Source: Sphingomonas xinjiangensis (GTDB lineage: Bacteria > Pseudomonadota > Alphaproteobacteria > Sphingomonadales > Sphingomonadaceae). Taken from it: a DNA stretch of 64,000 bases. A program made the translations under genes and the position numbers. Below the pieces are notes generated by a model. The model worked only from the letters and a program-made list of their open reading frames with translations, was not told where the DNA came from and made no database searches. Of this stretch, positions 9,376-17,087 are shown piece by piece. The stretch is taken from NCBI RefSeq assembly GCF_014199255.1, contig NZ_JACIJF010000002.1, forward strand, positions 62,001 to 126,000. The letters run 5' to 3'. Positions within the stretch are counted from its first letter, which is position 1; the number at the start of each line of letters is the position of its first letter.

Positions 9376-9825
9376 TCAGCGATCGTCGTCGAGGCCGCCG
9401 GCGGCCGCTTCCACGCGCTTCAACATCGCAAGCAGCTGCTCGCGCTCGGCGGGGCTGAACACGTCGAACATTCGCCGTTCAAGCTCCAGCGCTTTCGGCG
9501 CGACCTGCTCGTACAGCGCGATGCCGTCGAGCGTCAGCGTCAGCAGGTGCGACCGTTGGTCGTCCGGGTTGGCGGCACGCGCGATCAGCCCGCGTTCGGC
9601 GAGAGCAATGGCCGCGCGGCTCACCGTCACCTTGTCCATCCGCGTCCGCCCGCACAGCGCCTGCTGGCTCATCGCCCCGCCCTCCGCAAGCACCGTCACC
9701 AGCCGCCATTCGGGGATACGCAGCCCGAATAACTTGCGATAGGCGGTCGCTACCGCGTCGGAGACAGCGTTGGATGCGAGCGACAGGCGATAGGGCAGAA
9801 AATCGTCTAGTTTCAGCGTCGACAT
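9376..9825 (-). CDS. MarR family winged-helix transcriptional regulator
   Basis: A 149-residue protein with a MarR fold: LRIPEWRLVTVLAEGG, then a recognition-helix region (QQALCGRTRMDKVTVSRAAIALAERG split around position 75) and the wing RAANPDDQRSHLLTLT. The start at 9825 (MSTLKLDDFLPYR) matches the usual MarR N-terminus; a start 14 codons upstream is possible. It lies 123 bp upstream of tamA on the same strand and has a palindromic candidate operator upstream at 9878-9892. MarR proteins usually respond to phenolic ligands or oxidants; the ligand here is unknown. Confidence 0.9.
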   Translation of the reverse strand: MSTLKLDDFLPYRLSLASNAVSDAVATAYRKLFGLRIPEWRLVTVLAEGGAMSQQALCGRTRMDKVTVSRAAIALAERGLIARAANPDDQRSHLLTLTLDGIALYEQVAPKALELERRMFDVFSPAEREQLLAMLKRVEAAAGGLDDDR

Positions 9826-9877
9826 TTCTGCTTCTTTGCCAAGCCTGCCGCTCAACGCAACTGACAACGTTGGCGGG

Positions 9878-9892
9878 TTGCAATTCTTGCAA
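9878..9892. promoter_or_regulatory. Candidate MarR operator upstream of marR
   Basis: The sequence TTGCAATTCTTGCAA consists of two self-complementary TTGCAA half-sites with a 3-base spacer. It begins 53 bp upstream of the marR start codon, between marR and the divergent small-RNA-like unit. An 8-bp palindrome CAACGTTG lies next to it at 9865-9872. MarR proteins commonly bind such palindromes in their own promoters; the assignment is by position and symmetry only. Confidence 0.45.
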
Positions 9893-9929
9893 TGATACCG
9901 ATACCACTTAGCACTTGCGACAATGTCCG

Positions 9930-10008
9930 CTGCGATGCAGAAAGATCGGGCCTTTCAGGCATCCTCTCCTAAGACTTTCCAGGCCGTCCTCCGGGGCGGC
10001 CTTTTTTT
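9930..10008 (+). ncRNA. Candidate small RNA with intrinsic terminator
   Basis: No plus-strand gene precedes the strong intrinsic terminator at 9981-10008, yet the plus strand upstream is gene-free back to the divergent marR. The short stretch before the terminator has a small hairpin (GCCTTTCAGGC near 9950) and a pyrimidine-rich single-stranded segment with CCTCTCC and TCCTCC motifs, which resemble anti-Shine-Dalgarno motifs in some alphaproteobacterial small RNAs. The 5' end is a guess; no promoter was identified with confidence. Confidence 0.35.
9981..10008 (+). terminator. Rho-independent terminator, plus strand
   Basis: A 9-bp GC-rich stem (9982-9989 with 9994-10001, closed by A9981-T10002, one G-T wobble) followed by a run of seven T residues. 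It overlaps the stop codon of the minus-strand prepilin peptidase gene. The T-run orientation means it ends plus-strand transcription, where no coding gene exists. Confidence 0.8.
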
Positions 10009-10759
10009 ATCTGTTTAACGCCTGTAGCACCCAAGCGGGGAACGCCGCCGCCGCCAGCAGCACGCCAAAGGGCAGCGCGTCTCCGCCACTCATCCGCCGC
10101 CCGGCCAGTCGCAACACCCCCACCGCGGCCAGCCCAATTAGGCAAGCGATCAGCAGCACGCCAGGCAATGCGTGCCAGCCCAGCCACAAGCCGATCCCGC
10201 CGAACAGCTTGGGGTCGCCGCCGCCAAGTCCGATCCGGCCTCGCGCCTTGCGATACCCTTGCGCCACCAGCCACAGCAGCGCGAACCCAGCCACACCGCC
10301 GATAAGCCGCGCCTCGAGCGAGGGCGCCAACCCGCCTGCCGCCGCCACCAGCCCAGCCGCCGCCAGCGCACCGGTCGCCAGGTTCGGCAGCCACCACGCC
10401 GCCAGGTCCAGCGCCGCCAGCGTCAGCAGCAGCCATCCGAACACCGCTCCGCCCACGCCTTCCACGCCCGGCGCGGCCAGCCCCGCTGTCACGCCCACCG
10501 CCAGCCCTAGCAGTTCAACCGCCAAATGGCTCGGCGCGATCGCCGCGCCGCACGCGCGGCACCGCCCACGCTGCGCCAGGTAGCTCGCCACCGGCACCAA
10601 CTCATGCGGCCGCAGCACCGTGCCACACCCGTCGCACGCCGACCGCCCGCGGGAAATCGCCCGCCCCTCGGGCCAGCGGATCGCCAGCGTTGCGATGAAG
10701 CTGCCGAACACCAGCCCCAACAGCCCCAGTCCCGCCGGCCAGAGCCAGGGTTCACCCAT
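10007..10759 (-). CDS. Prepilin peptidase, A24 family (PilD/GspO type)
   Basis: About 250 residues, a polytopic membrane aspartyl protease that cleaves and N-methylates type IV prepilin-like signal peptides. It has the N-terminal methyltransferase-type domain with two CxxC pairs (CDGCG, CRACG), LDLAAWWLPN carrying the first catalytic Asp, and GLGGGDPKLFGGIGLW with the GxGD catalytic motif. The ATG at 10759 overlaps the stop of the upstream small membrane protein by 8 bp; a GTG at 10771 is an alternative start. No pilus or secretion genes are nearby, so its substrates are encoded elsewhere. Confidence 0.9.
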   Translation of the reverse strand: MGEPWLWPAGLGLLGLVFGSFIATLAIRWPEGRAISRGRSACDGCGTVLRPHELVPVASYLAQRGRCRACGAAIAPSHLAVELLGLAVGVTAGLAAPGVEGVGGAVFGWLLLTLAALDLAAWWLPNLATGALAAAGLVAAAGGLAPSLEARLIGGVAGFALLWLVAQGYRKARGRIGLGGGDPKLFGGIGLWLGWHALPGVLLIACLIGLAAVGVLRLAGRRMSGGDALPFGVLLAAAAFPAWVLQALNR

Positions 10760-11009
10760 GCTGCGGCGCACGTTTGCGGATCAGATATCGGAACACGCCG
10801 AAGCAGTTGATGCAGATAAGCACCAGGTTCTGCGTCAGCAGCGGCTCGTCGTCGGACAGGAACGCGCCGGTGATCCAGGCTATGCTCGACGTCACGAACA
10901 GCACGAATCCCCACCCGGTCAGCCGCCGCCCCAGGTCCAGCGAAACCATGAAGCAGGCGATGATCCCGCTGATCGAGGCATACCATTTGCAGACGTCGAT
11001 AAGGTTCAT
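10752..11009 (-). CDS. Small hypothetical inner membrane protein
   Basis: An 85-residue protein with about three hydrophobic segments (ISGIIACFMVSLDLG, GFVLFVTSSIAWITGAF, LLTQNLVLICINCFGVFRYL) and a basic C-terminus, so predicted integral inner membrane. The start at MNLIDVCKWYAS is chosen because the longer in-frame extension has poor composition and would overlap the thiolase promoter. It overlaps the prepilin peptidase start and may be translationally coupled to it. Function unknown. Confidence 0.7.
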   Translation of the reverse strand: MNLIDVCKWYASISGIIACFMVSLDLGRRLTGWGFVLFVTSSIAWITGAFLSDDEPLLTQNLVLICINCFGVFRYLIRKRAPQHG

Positions 11010-11097
11010 GGCGGACGCTTCCTTGGCGGGGCGCCACCGCTTTTGCAAACGGGTGCCCGGGTCACTAGATCGGCCCAAACACATGAGAGGATCCAAT

Positions 11098-12285
11098 ATG
11101 TCCGCCGACGACATCGTCATCGCTTCCTATGCCCGCACCCCGATGGGCAGCTTCCAGGGTTGCCTCACCGGCGCGAGCGCTACCGACTTGGGCGCAACTG
11201 CGGTCGGCGCGGCGGTGGAGCGCGCCGGACTGAAGGGCAATGCGATCGAGCGCATCTATATGGGCTGCGTGCTGCCCGCCGGGCTTGGCCAGGCGCCCGC
11301 GCGGCAGGCGGCGCTGAACGCCGGCCTTCCCGACCATATCGAGGCCACGACGATCAACAAGATGTGCGGATCGGGGATGCAGGCCGCGATCATGGCCGCC
11401 GACGCGCTGGCCGCCGGCTCGGTCGATCTGCTGGTCGCCGGCGGCATGGAGAGCATGACCAACGCGCCCTACCTGTCGCTCCGCCACCGCAGCGGCGCGC
11501 GCATCGGCCATGACGTGATGAAGGATCATATGTATCTCGACGGGCTCGAAGACGCCTATGAGCCTGGCAAGCTGATGGGTAATTTCGCCGAGGAAGTGGC
11601 GCAGGAATATCAGTTCACCCGTCAGGCCCAGGACGATTTCGCGATCCGCTCGCTCGAACGCGCGCAGCGGGCGCAGAAATCCGGCGCCTTCGACCGCGAG
11701 ATCGTGCCCGTGGAAGTGAAGGGCCGCAAGGGCAGCACCACCATCACCTTGGACGAGCAGCCCGCCAAGGGAGACGTCGCCAAGATCCCGACACTCAAAC
11801 CTGCCTTCTCCAAGGAAGGCACGATCACCGCCGCCAACGCATCGTCCATCTCCGACGGTGCCGCCGCCTTGGTAATGACGCGCCGCAGCGTCGCGGACAA
11901 GCTCGGCCTCACGCCCATCGCGCGCGTGGTCAGCCACGCTGCCCACGCCCATGCGCCCGCCCGCTTCACCACCGCCCCGGTGTTCGCCATGCAAAAGGCG
12001 CTCGACAAGGCGGGCTGGAAGGTCGGCGATGTCGACCTGTTCGAAGTCAACGAAGCGTTCGCCTGCGTCGCGATGATCGCGGTCAAGGAACTTGGGCTTT
12101 CGGAAGACGTGCTCAACATCCATGGCGGCGCCTGCGCCCTAGGCCACCCGATCGGCGCCAGCGGCGCCCGCGTACTCGCCACGCTCCTCTCCGCGCTCGA
12201 AACCATCGGCCAGAAGCGCGGCCTCGCCTCGCTCTGCATCGGCGGCGGCGAAGCTACCGCGATGGCCGTAGAACTGCTGGTTTAA
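11098..12285 (+). CDS. Acetyl-CoA C-acetyltransferase (thiolase)
   Basis: A 395-residue thiolase of the biosynthetic acetoacetyl-CoA type. The acyl-carrying cysteine is Cys90 in INKMCGSGMQA, with NEAFA, the GHP histidine at about residue 350 (ACALGHPIGASGAR) and the second cysteine near residue 380 (LCIGGGEA). It condenses or cleaves acyl-CoA and acetyl-CoA, and could serve fatty acid breakdown, ketone-body metabolism or polyhydroxyalkanoate synthesis. The start at 11098 follows GAGAGG; upstream in-frame codons belong to the opposite-strand membrane gene region. It stands alone, with no phaB or other beta-oxidation gene next to it. Confidence 0.93.
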   Translation: MSADDIVIASYARTPMGSFQGCLTGASATDLGATAVGAAVERAGLKGNAIERIYMGCVLPAGLGQAPARQAALNAGLPDHIEATTINKMCGSGMQAAIMAADALAAGSVDLLVAGGMESMTNAPYLSLRHRSGARIGHDVMKDHMYLDGLEDAYEPGKLMGNFAEEVAQEYQFTRQAQDDFAIRSLERAQRAQKSGAFDREIVPVEVKGRKGSTTITLDEQPAKGDVAKIPTLKPAFSKEGTITAANASSISDGAAALVMTRRSVADKLGLTPIARVVSHAAHAHAPARFTTAPVFAMQKALDKAGWKVGDVDLFEVNEAFACVAMIAVKELGLSEDVLNIHGGACALGHPIGASGARVLATLLSALETIGQKRGLASLCIGGGEATAMAVELLV

Positions 12286-12312
12286 ACCGGCGAATCCAGG
12301 CCTCAATCAAAC

Positions 12313-12430
12313 CTGCCCGGCACGGGGAGGGGGACCATTGCGCAGCGATGGGGGGAGGGGCCACCGCAGTACGCGGCGGTGAACCACCCACACCGCTTTA
12401 CGCCTCGGCCCCTTCCCCGCCGGGGAGGTT
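12313..12430. repeat. Intergenic GC-rich palindromic repeat
   Basis: The gap after the thiolase carries several stem-forming GC tracts: GGGGAGGGGG tracts around CCATTGCGCAGCGATGG, a CACCGC/GCGGTG stem, and CCCCGCCGGGG at the right side. The layout resembles dispersed intergenic palindromic elements of sphingomonad genomes. The rest of the gap to 12495 shows nothing recognisable. Confidence 0.4.
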
Positions 12431-12495
12431 CAAAAGCCCCCTCGCCCCCCTAGGATCAGGTCATCGACCCTGCTGCTCTCGGGGAGAAACCATCT

Positions 12496-12990
12496 TCACC
12501 CCACCGTCTCGCCCGGATCGGTCCCCCAGATCCGCGACTGCTCCACATAGCCGCCGCCATGGCCTTCGACCTCGAACCAGCACCAGCCATTCGTGCACTT
12601 GCTGATCGAGCCGATGACGCCGGGCGCGGCGCGCCAGTTCACATGCCCCTCGGGACTGGGCGTCGATCGCATCTCCACCACGCTCCCGCGCACCATCGCC
12701 GTGCGCGCTTCGTTCAACAGCACGCGCAGCATCCATCCCTGCGTGCCGTCCGGATCTTCGATCTTGCGCCACTCGCCATAGACATCGACCACCTTCACCG
12801 GCAGCAAACGCCGCTGGTAGAGCCAGTTACCAGGATAGTTGCGCCCCGGCCCTGTGCGCATAAGCGCCTTGGATGCCTTGATTGACACATAATAAGGCGG
12901 CTTGCGCTGCGCCCAGGCCGGCAGCGCAAGCCCCACCACTAGTGCGGCCATCGCCAACCAAGTCCCGAACCGCACGCGCTTTCTGTCCAT
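12496..12990 (-). CDS. Exported bacterial SH3 (SH3b) domain protein
   Basis: 164 residues with a cleavable signal peptide (about residues 1-27, ending LALPAWAQ) followed by an SH3b-type fold: ALMRTGPGRNYPGNWLYQ, VVDVYGEWRKIEDPDGTQGW, and a second degenerate copy with NWRAAPGVIGSISKCTNGWCWFE. SH3b domains bind peptidoglycan or proteins in the periplasm. The start at 12990 is preceded by AGGGAACGGC; an extension of 13 codons is less likely. It is apparently monocistronic. The exact role is unknown. Confidence 0.85.
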   Translation of the reverse strand: MDRKRVRFGTWLAMAALVVGLALPAWAQRKPPYYVSIKASKALMRTGPGRNYPGNWLYQRRLLPVKVVDVYGEWRKIEDPDGTQGWMLRVLLNEARTAMVRGSVVEMRSTPSPEGHVNWRAAPGVIGSISKCTNGWCWFEVEGHGGGYVEQSRIWGTDPGETVG

Positions 12991-13059
12991 GCCGTTCCCT
13001 ACCGCTTCGGTGCAGGACGCTTCAACCATGCAGTTGGAGGGTCGAGTGGGCGATCATCG

Positions 13060-13647
13060 TCAGGCGATCTCGATCCGCACGCGCTGAACGCCCGCGGCAA
13101 CCTCCACTTCCACAATGCGTGGCGGCACAGGTTTTCGCTCTACGCTGAGGCTCCCGTCACGTTCGATACGGGCCTCGGCGATCTCCTCCACCCGCACATA
13201 GCTTTTGGCTCGCAAGTCCTCGTCGAGATCGCGGTGCGTCAGATGGGCGGCACGCAATGTGGGTTCATCCACCACCCCGTCGCGAATGACGACGCGGCTG
13301 TGCCCCTTCACCATGCTTCCAAAACCATGCCAGCGCAGCGCAATTGCGGAGAACAGCCAGTGCAATGCCAGCAGCGTCGCGACGCCCGTCAGGGCGGGGC
13401 CAAGCGGTGCGTTCCCCGTGATCGCGCGGCTCGCGACCGATCCGACGATGATGCCGACGATCACGTCGAACGCCGTGCCGCGGCCCATGAAACGTTTCTT
13501 GCCGAACCGCACGATCATCAGCGTGACAGCATATACGATTGCCACCCGCGCGGCGACTTGCAGGGGGCCGAGGTCGCTGGCCTCCTGCCCCAGTCCTAAC
13601 GCTGCAATCCACGCTTCGTGCACATTCATGGCGATCACCGGCATCAT
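13060..13647 (-). CDS. DUF421 (YetF-like) membrane protein
   Basis: 195 residues with about three N-terminal membrane segments (VAARVAIVYAVTLMIVRFGKK, FDVIVGIIVGSVASRAIT, LTGVATLLALHWLFSAIAL) followed by the soluble DUF421 domain (HSRVVIRDGVVDEPTLRAAH, then HRDLDEDLRAKSYVRVEEIA). The family's role is poorly defined. Start codons at 13647, 13644 and 13629 are all possible; the first two sit inside a perfect inverted repeat (13635-13661), which makes the choice uncertain and hints at structure near the translation start. Confidence 0.88.
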   Translation of the reverse strand: MMPVIAMNVHEAWIAALGLGQEASDLGPLQVAARVAIVYAVTLMIVRFGKKRFMGRGTAFDVIVGIIVGSVASRAITGNAPLGPALTGVATLLALHWLFSAIALRWHGFGSMVKGHSRVVIRDGVVDEPTLRAAHLTHRDLDEDLRAKSYVRVEEIAEARIERDGSLSVERKPVPPRIVEVEVAAGVQRVRIEIA

Positions 13648-13661
13648 TCAGATGCCGGTGA
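13635..13661. promoter_or_regulatory. Perfect 11-bp inverted repeat over the DUF421 translation start
   Basis: TCACCGGCATC (13635-13645), a 5-base spacer ATTCA, and its exact reverse complement (13651-13661). On the minus-strand transcript this hairpin would cover two of the three candidate start codons and lie just upstream of the third. It could be an operator or an RNA hairpin controlling translation. There is no T-run. Confidence 0.45.
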
Positions 13662-13708
13662 AACTCACGAAACCCAATTAGGTGCAGTCACCTGCCGCCA
13701 GGCCAGCA

Positions 13709-15112
13709 TTAATCGCCGGTAAGGATCCGGTCGACCAGTTGCTTTACGCTCGGCACGAACCCGTTCGAATAGAAAGGATCGCGCTTGAAATTATATGCGG
13801 CGTGGCCGGCGAACATCAGGTTCTGGTCGGTTGGGCCACCATGGGCGATGTCCTGCAGCGTCTTCTGGATACAGAAGCTGCGCGGATCGGCCAGCCGACC
13901 GGTCGAGTTGGTCTCGGTATCCGCCCAGCTCGAGAAAGAACATTGGCTCAGACACCCCATACAGTCGGCCTGGTCCTTGCGGATCACCTGCTGCTCTTCG
14001 GGGGTCACGAACACCAGTGTATTGTCGGGCGTCTTCAGCGCGGAGGTATAGCCTAGCCCGAACCATTCGCGCGCGCGCAGCAGATCGTTGCGCGTCACCC
14101 AGAAATTCTTGCCCTTCACGCCCACGTCGAGCTGAAAGCTGTGGTCGCCCGCAGCTTCGGTCGAATACGGAATCTGCCGTTCGGAGCGCGCCTCCAGGTT
14201 ACGCAGGAACGGGTTACGCACCGCGCTAGAATAAAAGCCCGTCGGCGAGAAGCGGTGCAACAGCACTTCGCCTTCCTCGATTTCCGTCAGCTTCTGCTTC
14301 CACTCCTGCGGGATCGGGCTTTCCTGCGTCAGCAGCGGGCGGGTGCCGAACTGGAAGGCGATCTTGCCCAGTTCGGGGTTGTCGATCCAGTCGTTCCAGT
14401 CGCGCAGATACCAGACGCCGCCCGCCATCACGATCGGCACGTCGTCGGGAATACCGCCCTCGCGCATCGTGTCCCGCAGCGCCTTCACGCGCGGATACGG
14501 GTCCTGCGGTGCCAAGGGGTCCTCGGCGTTGGACAGGCCATTATGCCCGCCCGCTAGCCACGGGTCTTCATAGACTACCGCAGCCAGCCACTCCTGCGCC
14601 TTGGAATAGGCCCGCTTCCACAGCGCGCGAAACGCACGGCCCGAACTCACGATCGGCAGGTAAGAGACGTTGTACGACGCCGCGATCTCGCTCAGCTTGT
14701 ACGGCATGCCGGCACCACAGGTGACGCCTGCCACCATGCCGCGGGTACGCTCCAGCACGCCGTGCAGCACCCGCTGCGCGCCGCCCATCTCCCACAGCAC
14801 GTTGATGTTCACCGCGCCCTTGCCGCCGGCGATCTCATACGCGCGCTTCACTTGCTCCACGGCGCCTTCAATGGCGTATTGGACCAGTTCCTCGTGGCGT
14901 TCGCGGCGCGTCAGCGCGCGATAGATTTGGGGGATGATCTTGCCTTCGGCGTCATAGCTGTCGGCATTCACCGCGCTCACCGTGCCGATGCCGCCCGCCG
15001 CCGCCCAGGCGCCTGCGCTCGCATGGTTAGTCGCCGCAACACCCTTGCCGCCCTCGACCAGCGGCCACACTTCGCGGCCGTTATAGTTGATGGGCGTCAG
15101 ACCCTTGAACAA
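13709..15112 (-). CDS. Nitronate monooxygenase / 2-nitropropane dioxygenase family flavoprotein
   Basis: 467 residues. FMN-binding TIM-barrel segments include VAGVTCGAGMPYKL, YNVSYLPIVSSGRAFRA, PIVMAGGVWY and IAFQFGTRPLLT, characteristic of the nitronate monooxygenase superfamily. The C-terminal third is an extension with a cysteine cluster (CMGCLSQC plus a later FCIQ), absent from short family members; it might bind metal or an iron-sulfur cluster. The start is TTG at 15112, supported by GGAGGCGG just upstream; no ATG fits better. It is probably an oxidoreductase for nitronates or a related substrate. Confidence 0.85.
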   Translation of the reverse strand: MFKGLTPINYNGREVWPLVEGGKGVAATNHASAGAWAAAGGIGTVSAVNADSYDAEGKIIPQIYRALTRRERHEELVQYAIEGAVEQVKRAYEIAGGKGAVNINVLWEMGGAQRVLHGVLERTRGMVAGVTCGAGMPYKLSEIAASYNVSYLPIVSSGRAFRALWKRAYSKAQEWLAAVVYEDPWLAGGHNGLSNAEDPLAPQDPYPRVKALRDTMREGGIPDDVPIVMAGGVWYLRDWNDWIDNPELGKIAFQFGTRPLLTQESPIPQEWKQKLTEIEEGEVLLHRFSPTGFYSSAVRNPFLRNLEARSERQIPYSTEAAGDHSFQLDVGVKGKNFWVTRNDLLRAREWFGLGYTSALKTPDNTLVFVTPEEQQVIRKDQADCMGCLSQCSFSSWADTETNSTGRLADPRSFCIQKTLQDIAHGGPTDQNLMFAGHAAYNFKRDPFYSNGFVPSVKQLVDRILTGD

Positions 15113-15178
15113 TTCCGCCTCCAGCTAAGTTTCATCGTCCGCCTAATCCCGTTTGCCGCAACAAGCGAGGTACATTAT

Positions 15179-16309
15179 TTACCGCAGCACCTCGGGCCTT
15201 CCCATCGCGGCACCGTACAACCGCGCATAGGCGCCGATCATCGCGCCCTCGTCGAACAACGCACGGGCGCGCTCGCGGTTCGCCGCGCCGATCTGTTTGG
15301 CGTCCTGCGGGTGCTTAGCCAGCGTTTCGATGCGGTCGCGGATCGACACTTCGGACCGGTCAGAGAGGAACTGCTGGTTCGGCTCGGCGACCATTTGCGG
15401 GATGTCGCCGACGCGCGGCGCCACGACCGGCAGCCCGGCCGCCATCGCCTCCAGCACCGAAATCGGCGCCTGCTCGCTCTTCGACGACATCGCGAAGATG
15501 TCGAACAATCCCATGTAGCGATGGGCCTCCGGCAGGAAGCCCGGCAGGATCACCTGGTCCTCGATCGCCATCGCCTCGGCTGCGTCCAGGATGGTCTGCC
15601 GCTCGGGACCCTCGCCGAAGATCACCAGCTTGAAGCGCGCGTTGAGCCCGCCGCACGCCCGCACCAGCATCGGCAGGTCCTTGACGGGGCGCAGCCCCGC
15701 GACGCAGGCGATGAACACCTCGCCTTCACGCCGCTTCCGCAGCTGCGGGATCAGCTTGGCGTCCGGCTTGCCGGTGAACAGCCCCGTCGGCACGCCATTG
15801 GCGATGCGGTGCACCCGCTCGGGCGGCTGGCGCCAATGTTTCAGCGCCACGCGCTCGAGCATGTGGCTCGGCACCACCAAGCCATTGGCAGCGGGCAACG
15901 CGATGCGGCGGTACATATTACGCACCGGGTTCAGCCGCTCGGCCTCGTCGGCGTTGAAGCCATCCTCATGGTGTACGATCGGCGGCAGTCCCTTGCCGAA
16001 CACTCGGGCGGCCATCACGCCGTCGATCGCGCCCCAATTATAGGTAAGGACCAGGTCGAAGCGCCGCATATAGCGCGCGATCGCTTCGTACCGCTTGACC
16101 GACGGCTTGCCCGACAAGGGCGGCGGGTCCTGCGCGATCTCGTATTTGACCCCCTTGGCGATATAAGCTCGCGCTTCCAGCTGGTCGGGCATCGCCGACA
16201 CGATCGTGTGCCGCGCCTTGTCACCGAACGCGTTCATCAGCCGGATGGCCCGCGCTTCCTTGCCGCCATAGTTGAAGGTCGAATGCAGATGCAGGATGTG
16301 GATCGACAT
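15179..16309 (-). CDS. Glycosyltransferase family 4 (GT-B fold)
   Basis: 376 residues. The N-terminal glycine-rich acceptor loop is HILHLHSTFNYGGKEARA; the C-terminal nucleotide-sugar domain has VAGLRPVKDLPMLVRA, FKLVIFGEGPERQ and the E-x7-E motif SEQAPISVLEAMAAGLPVVA. This is typical of retaining GT4 enzymes that build polysaccharides or glycolipids at the inner membrane. The start at MSIHILHLHS (16309) gives the canonical GT4 N-terminus; an extension of 14 codons is possible. There is no polysaccharide cluster around it, so the acceptor is unknown. Confidence 0.9.
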   Translation of the reverse strand: MSIHILHLHSTFNYGGKEARAIRLMNAFGDKARHTIVSAMPDQLEARAYIAKGVKYEIAQDPPPLSGKPSVKRYEAIARYMRRFDLVLTYNWGAIDGVMAARVFGKGLPPIVHHEDGFNADEAERLNPVRNMYRRIALPAANGLVVPSHMLERVALKHWRQPPERVHRIANGVPTGLFTGKPDAKLIPQLRKRREGEVFIACVAGLRPVKDLPMLVRACGGLNARFKLVIFGEGPERQTILDAAEAMAIEDQVILPGFLPEAHRYMGLFDIFAMSSKSEQAPISVLEAMAAGLPVVAPRVGDIPQMVAEPNQQFLSDRSEVSIRDRIETLAKHPQDAKQIGAANRERARALFDEGAMIGAYARLYGAAMGRPEVLR

Positions 16310-16402
16310 GGGAGCGCGCCTTAGCAGATCGCGCGGCCAAGTCATCGCCAAGCCGAATGCCGGCGCGGCGGCGGCGCATAGCTGTCCACCGCACTCGGCC
16401 GG

Positions 16403-16768
16403 TCAGGCGCCGCTGGCAGCAAGCGGCGGGGTCTGCTGATGCTGCACGACGCGCCAGATATCATGTTCCAGCCGGCGCATGGTCGTGGTGCACCAGGCCG
16501 TATAGCCCTGCTTGCCCTCGCCCTCCGCTTCAACCTTGTAGGCGATGGTGATCAGCCCTTCCTGTGGGCGCATCACCCGCTGTTCGCTGAACGACACGCT
16601 CGACCAGCGCGGTGTGTGTGCCACCGCTTCGATAGCCTGCTGGCTGGTGAAGACAAAGGGCTGCTCGGGCAGGACCATGACGCATTCGTCGTCAATCAAT
16701 TCGCGATACTGCTTCGCGCCGCCCGTCCACAGGCTTTCCTCGAACGACCAGATTCGATTATCTTCCAT
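16403..16768 (-). CDS. NTF2-like (DUF4440/SnoaL-type) small protein
   Basis: 121 residues beginning MEDNRIWSFEESLWTGGAKQ, with alternating strands PFVFTSQQAIEAV, WSSVSFSEQRVMRPQEGLIT and GYTAWCTTTMRRLEHDIWRV, the pattern of cone-shaped NTF2-like domains. The ATG at 16768 has GAGGAG 8 bases upstream. A long in-frame N-terminal extension is Arg-rich and runs over the tRNA promoter, so it is rejected. Function unknown. Confidence 0.8.
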   Translation of the reverse strand: MEDNRIWSFEESLWTGGAKQYRELIDDECVMVLPEQPFVFTSQQAIEAVAHTPRWSSVSFSEQRVMRPQEGLITIAYKVEAEGEGKQGYTAWCTTTMRRLEHDIWRVVQHQQTPPLAASGA

Positions 16769-16938
16769 TTGGCGTCTCCTCGTGACGGTAACGCAAGCGC
16801 GGCGCCGGGCGGAACGTTCCCGCCACGGCCATGACCGGAGCCTGGCGCTCGGCAGCCGGCATCGGCGCGACAATCGGGCAGCGGCTCCACCTTTTCGCTT
16901 GCGCCGCTTGGAAAGCCGGTCTAGCAGCGCCCTCCCAA

Positions 16939-17015
16939 GCGCCCGTAGCTCAGCTGGATAGAGCATCAGACTACGAATCTGAGGGTCGGACGTTCGAATC
17001 GTTCCGGGCGCGCCA
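16939..17015 (+). tRNA. tRNA-Arg (anticodon ACG)
   Basis: A 77-nt cloverleaf: acceptor GCGCCCG paired with CGGGCGC, D-arm with GGATA loop, anticodon stem TCAGA/TCTGA around loop CTACGAA (anticodon ACG), T-loop TTCGAAT, discriminator G and encoded CCA. The A34 would be deaminated to inosine to read CGN codons. No integrase or attachment-site duplication is evident next to it. Confidence 0.97.
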
Positions 17016-17087
17016 TTCTCCTGATCGTCGGATCCGCCCCTCGCGTATGGCGCGGCCCCTTCAGGATAGGCCGCAGCTTCGATTGGC

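Noticed and set aside
11065..12123. Minus-strand 352-codon open frame opposite the thiolase
   Set aside because: Shadow of a well-supported thiolase with His/Gly/Arg-rich composition and no family features.
14762..16324. Plus-strand 520-codon open frame opposite the nitronate monooxygenase and glycosyltransferase genes
   Set aside because: It spans two real genes on the other strand and its sequence is His/Arg/Gln-rich with no domain.
16939..17087. tRNA-Arg(ACG) as a genomic-island attachment site
   Set aside because: No integrase, no direct repeat of the tRNA 3' end and ordinary housekeeping genes on both sides; likewise for tRNA-Arg(TCT).
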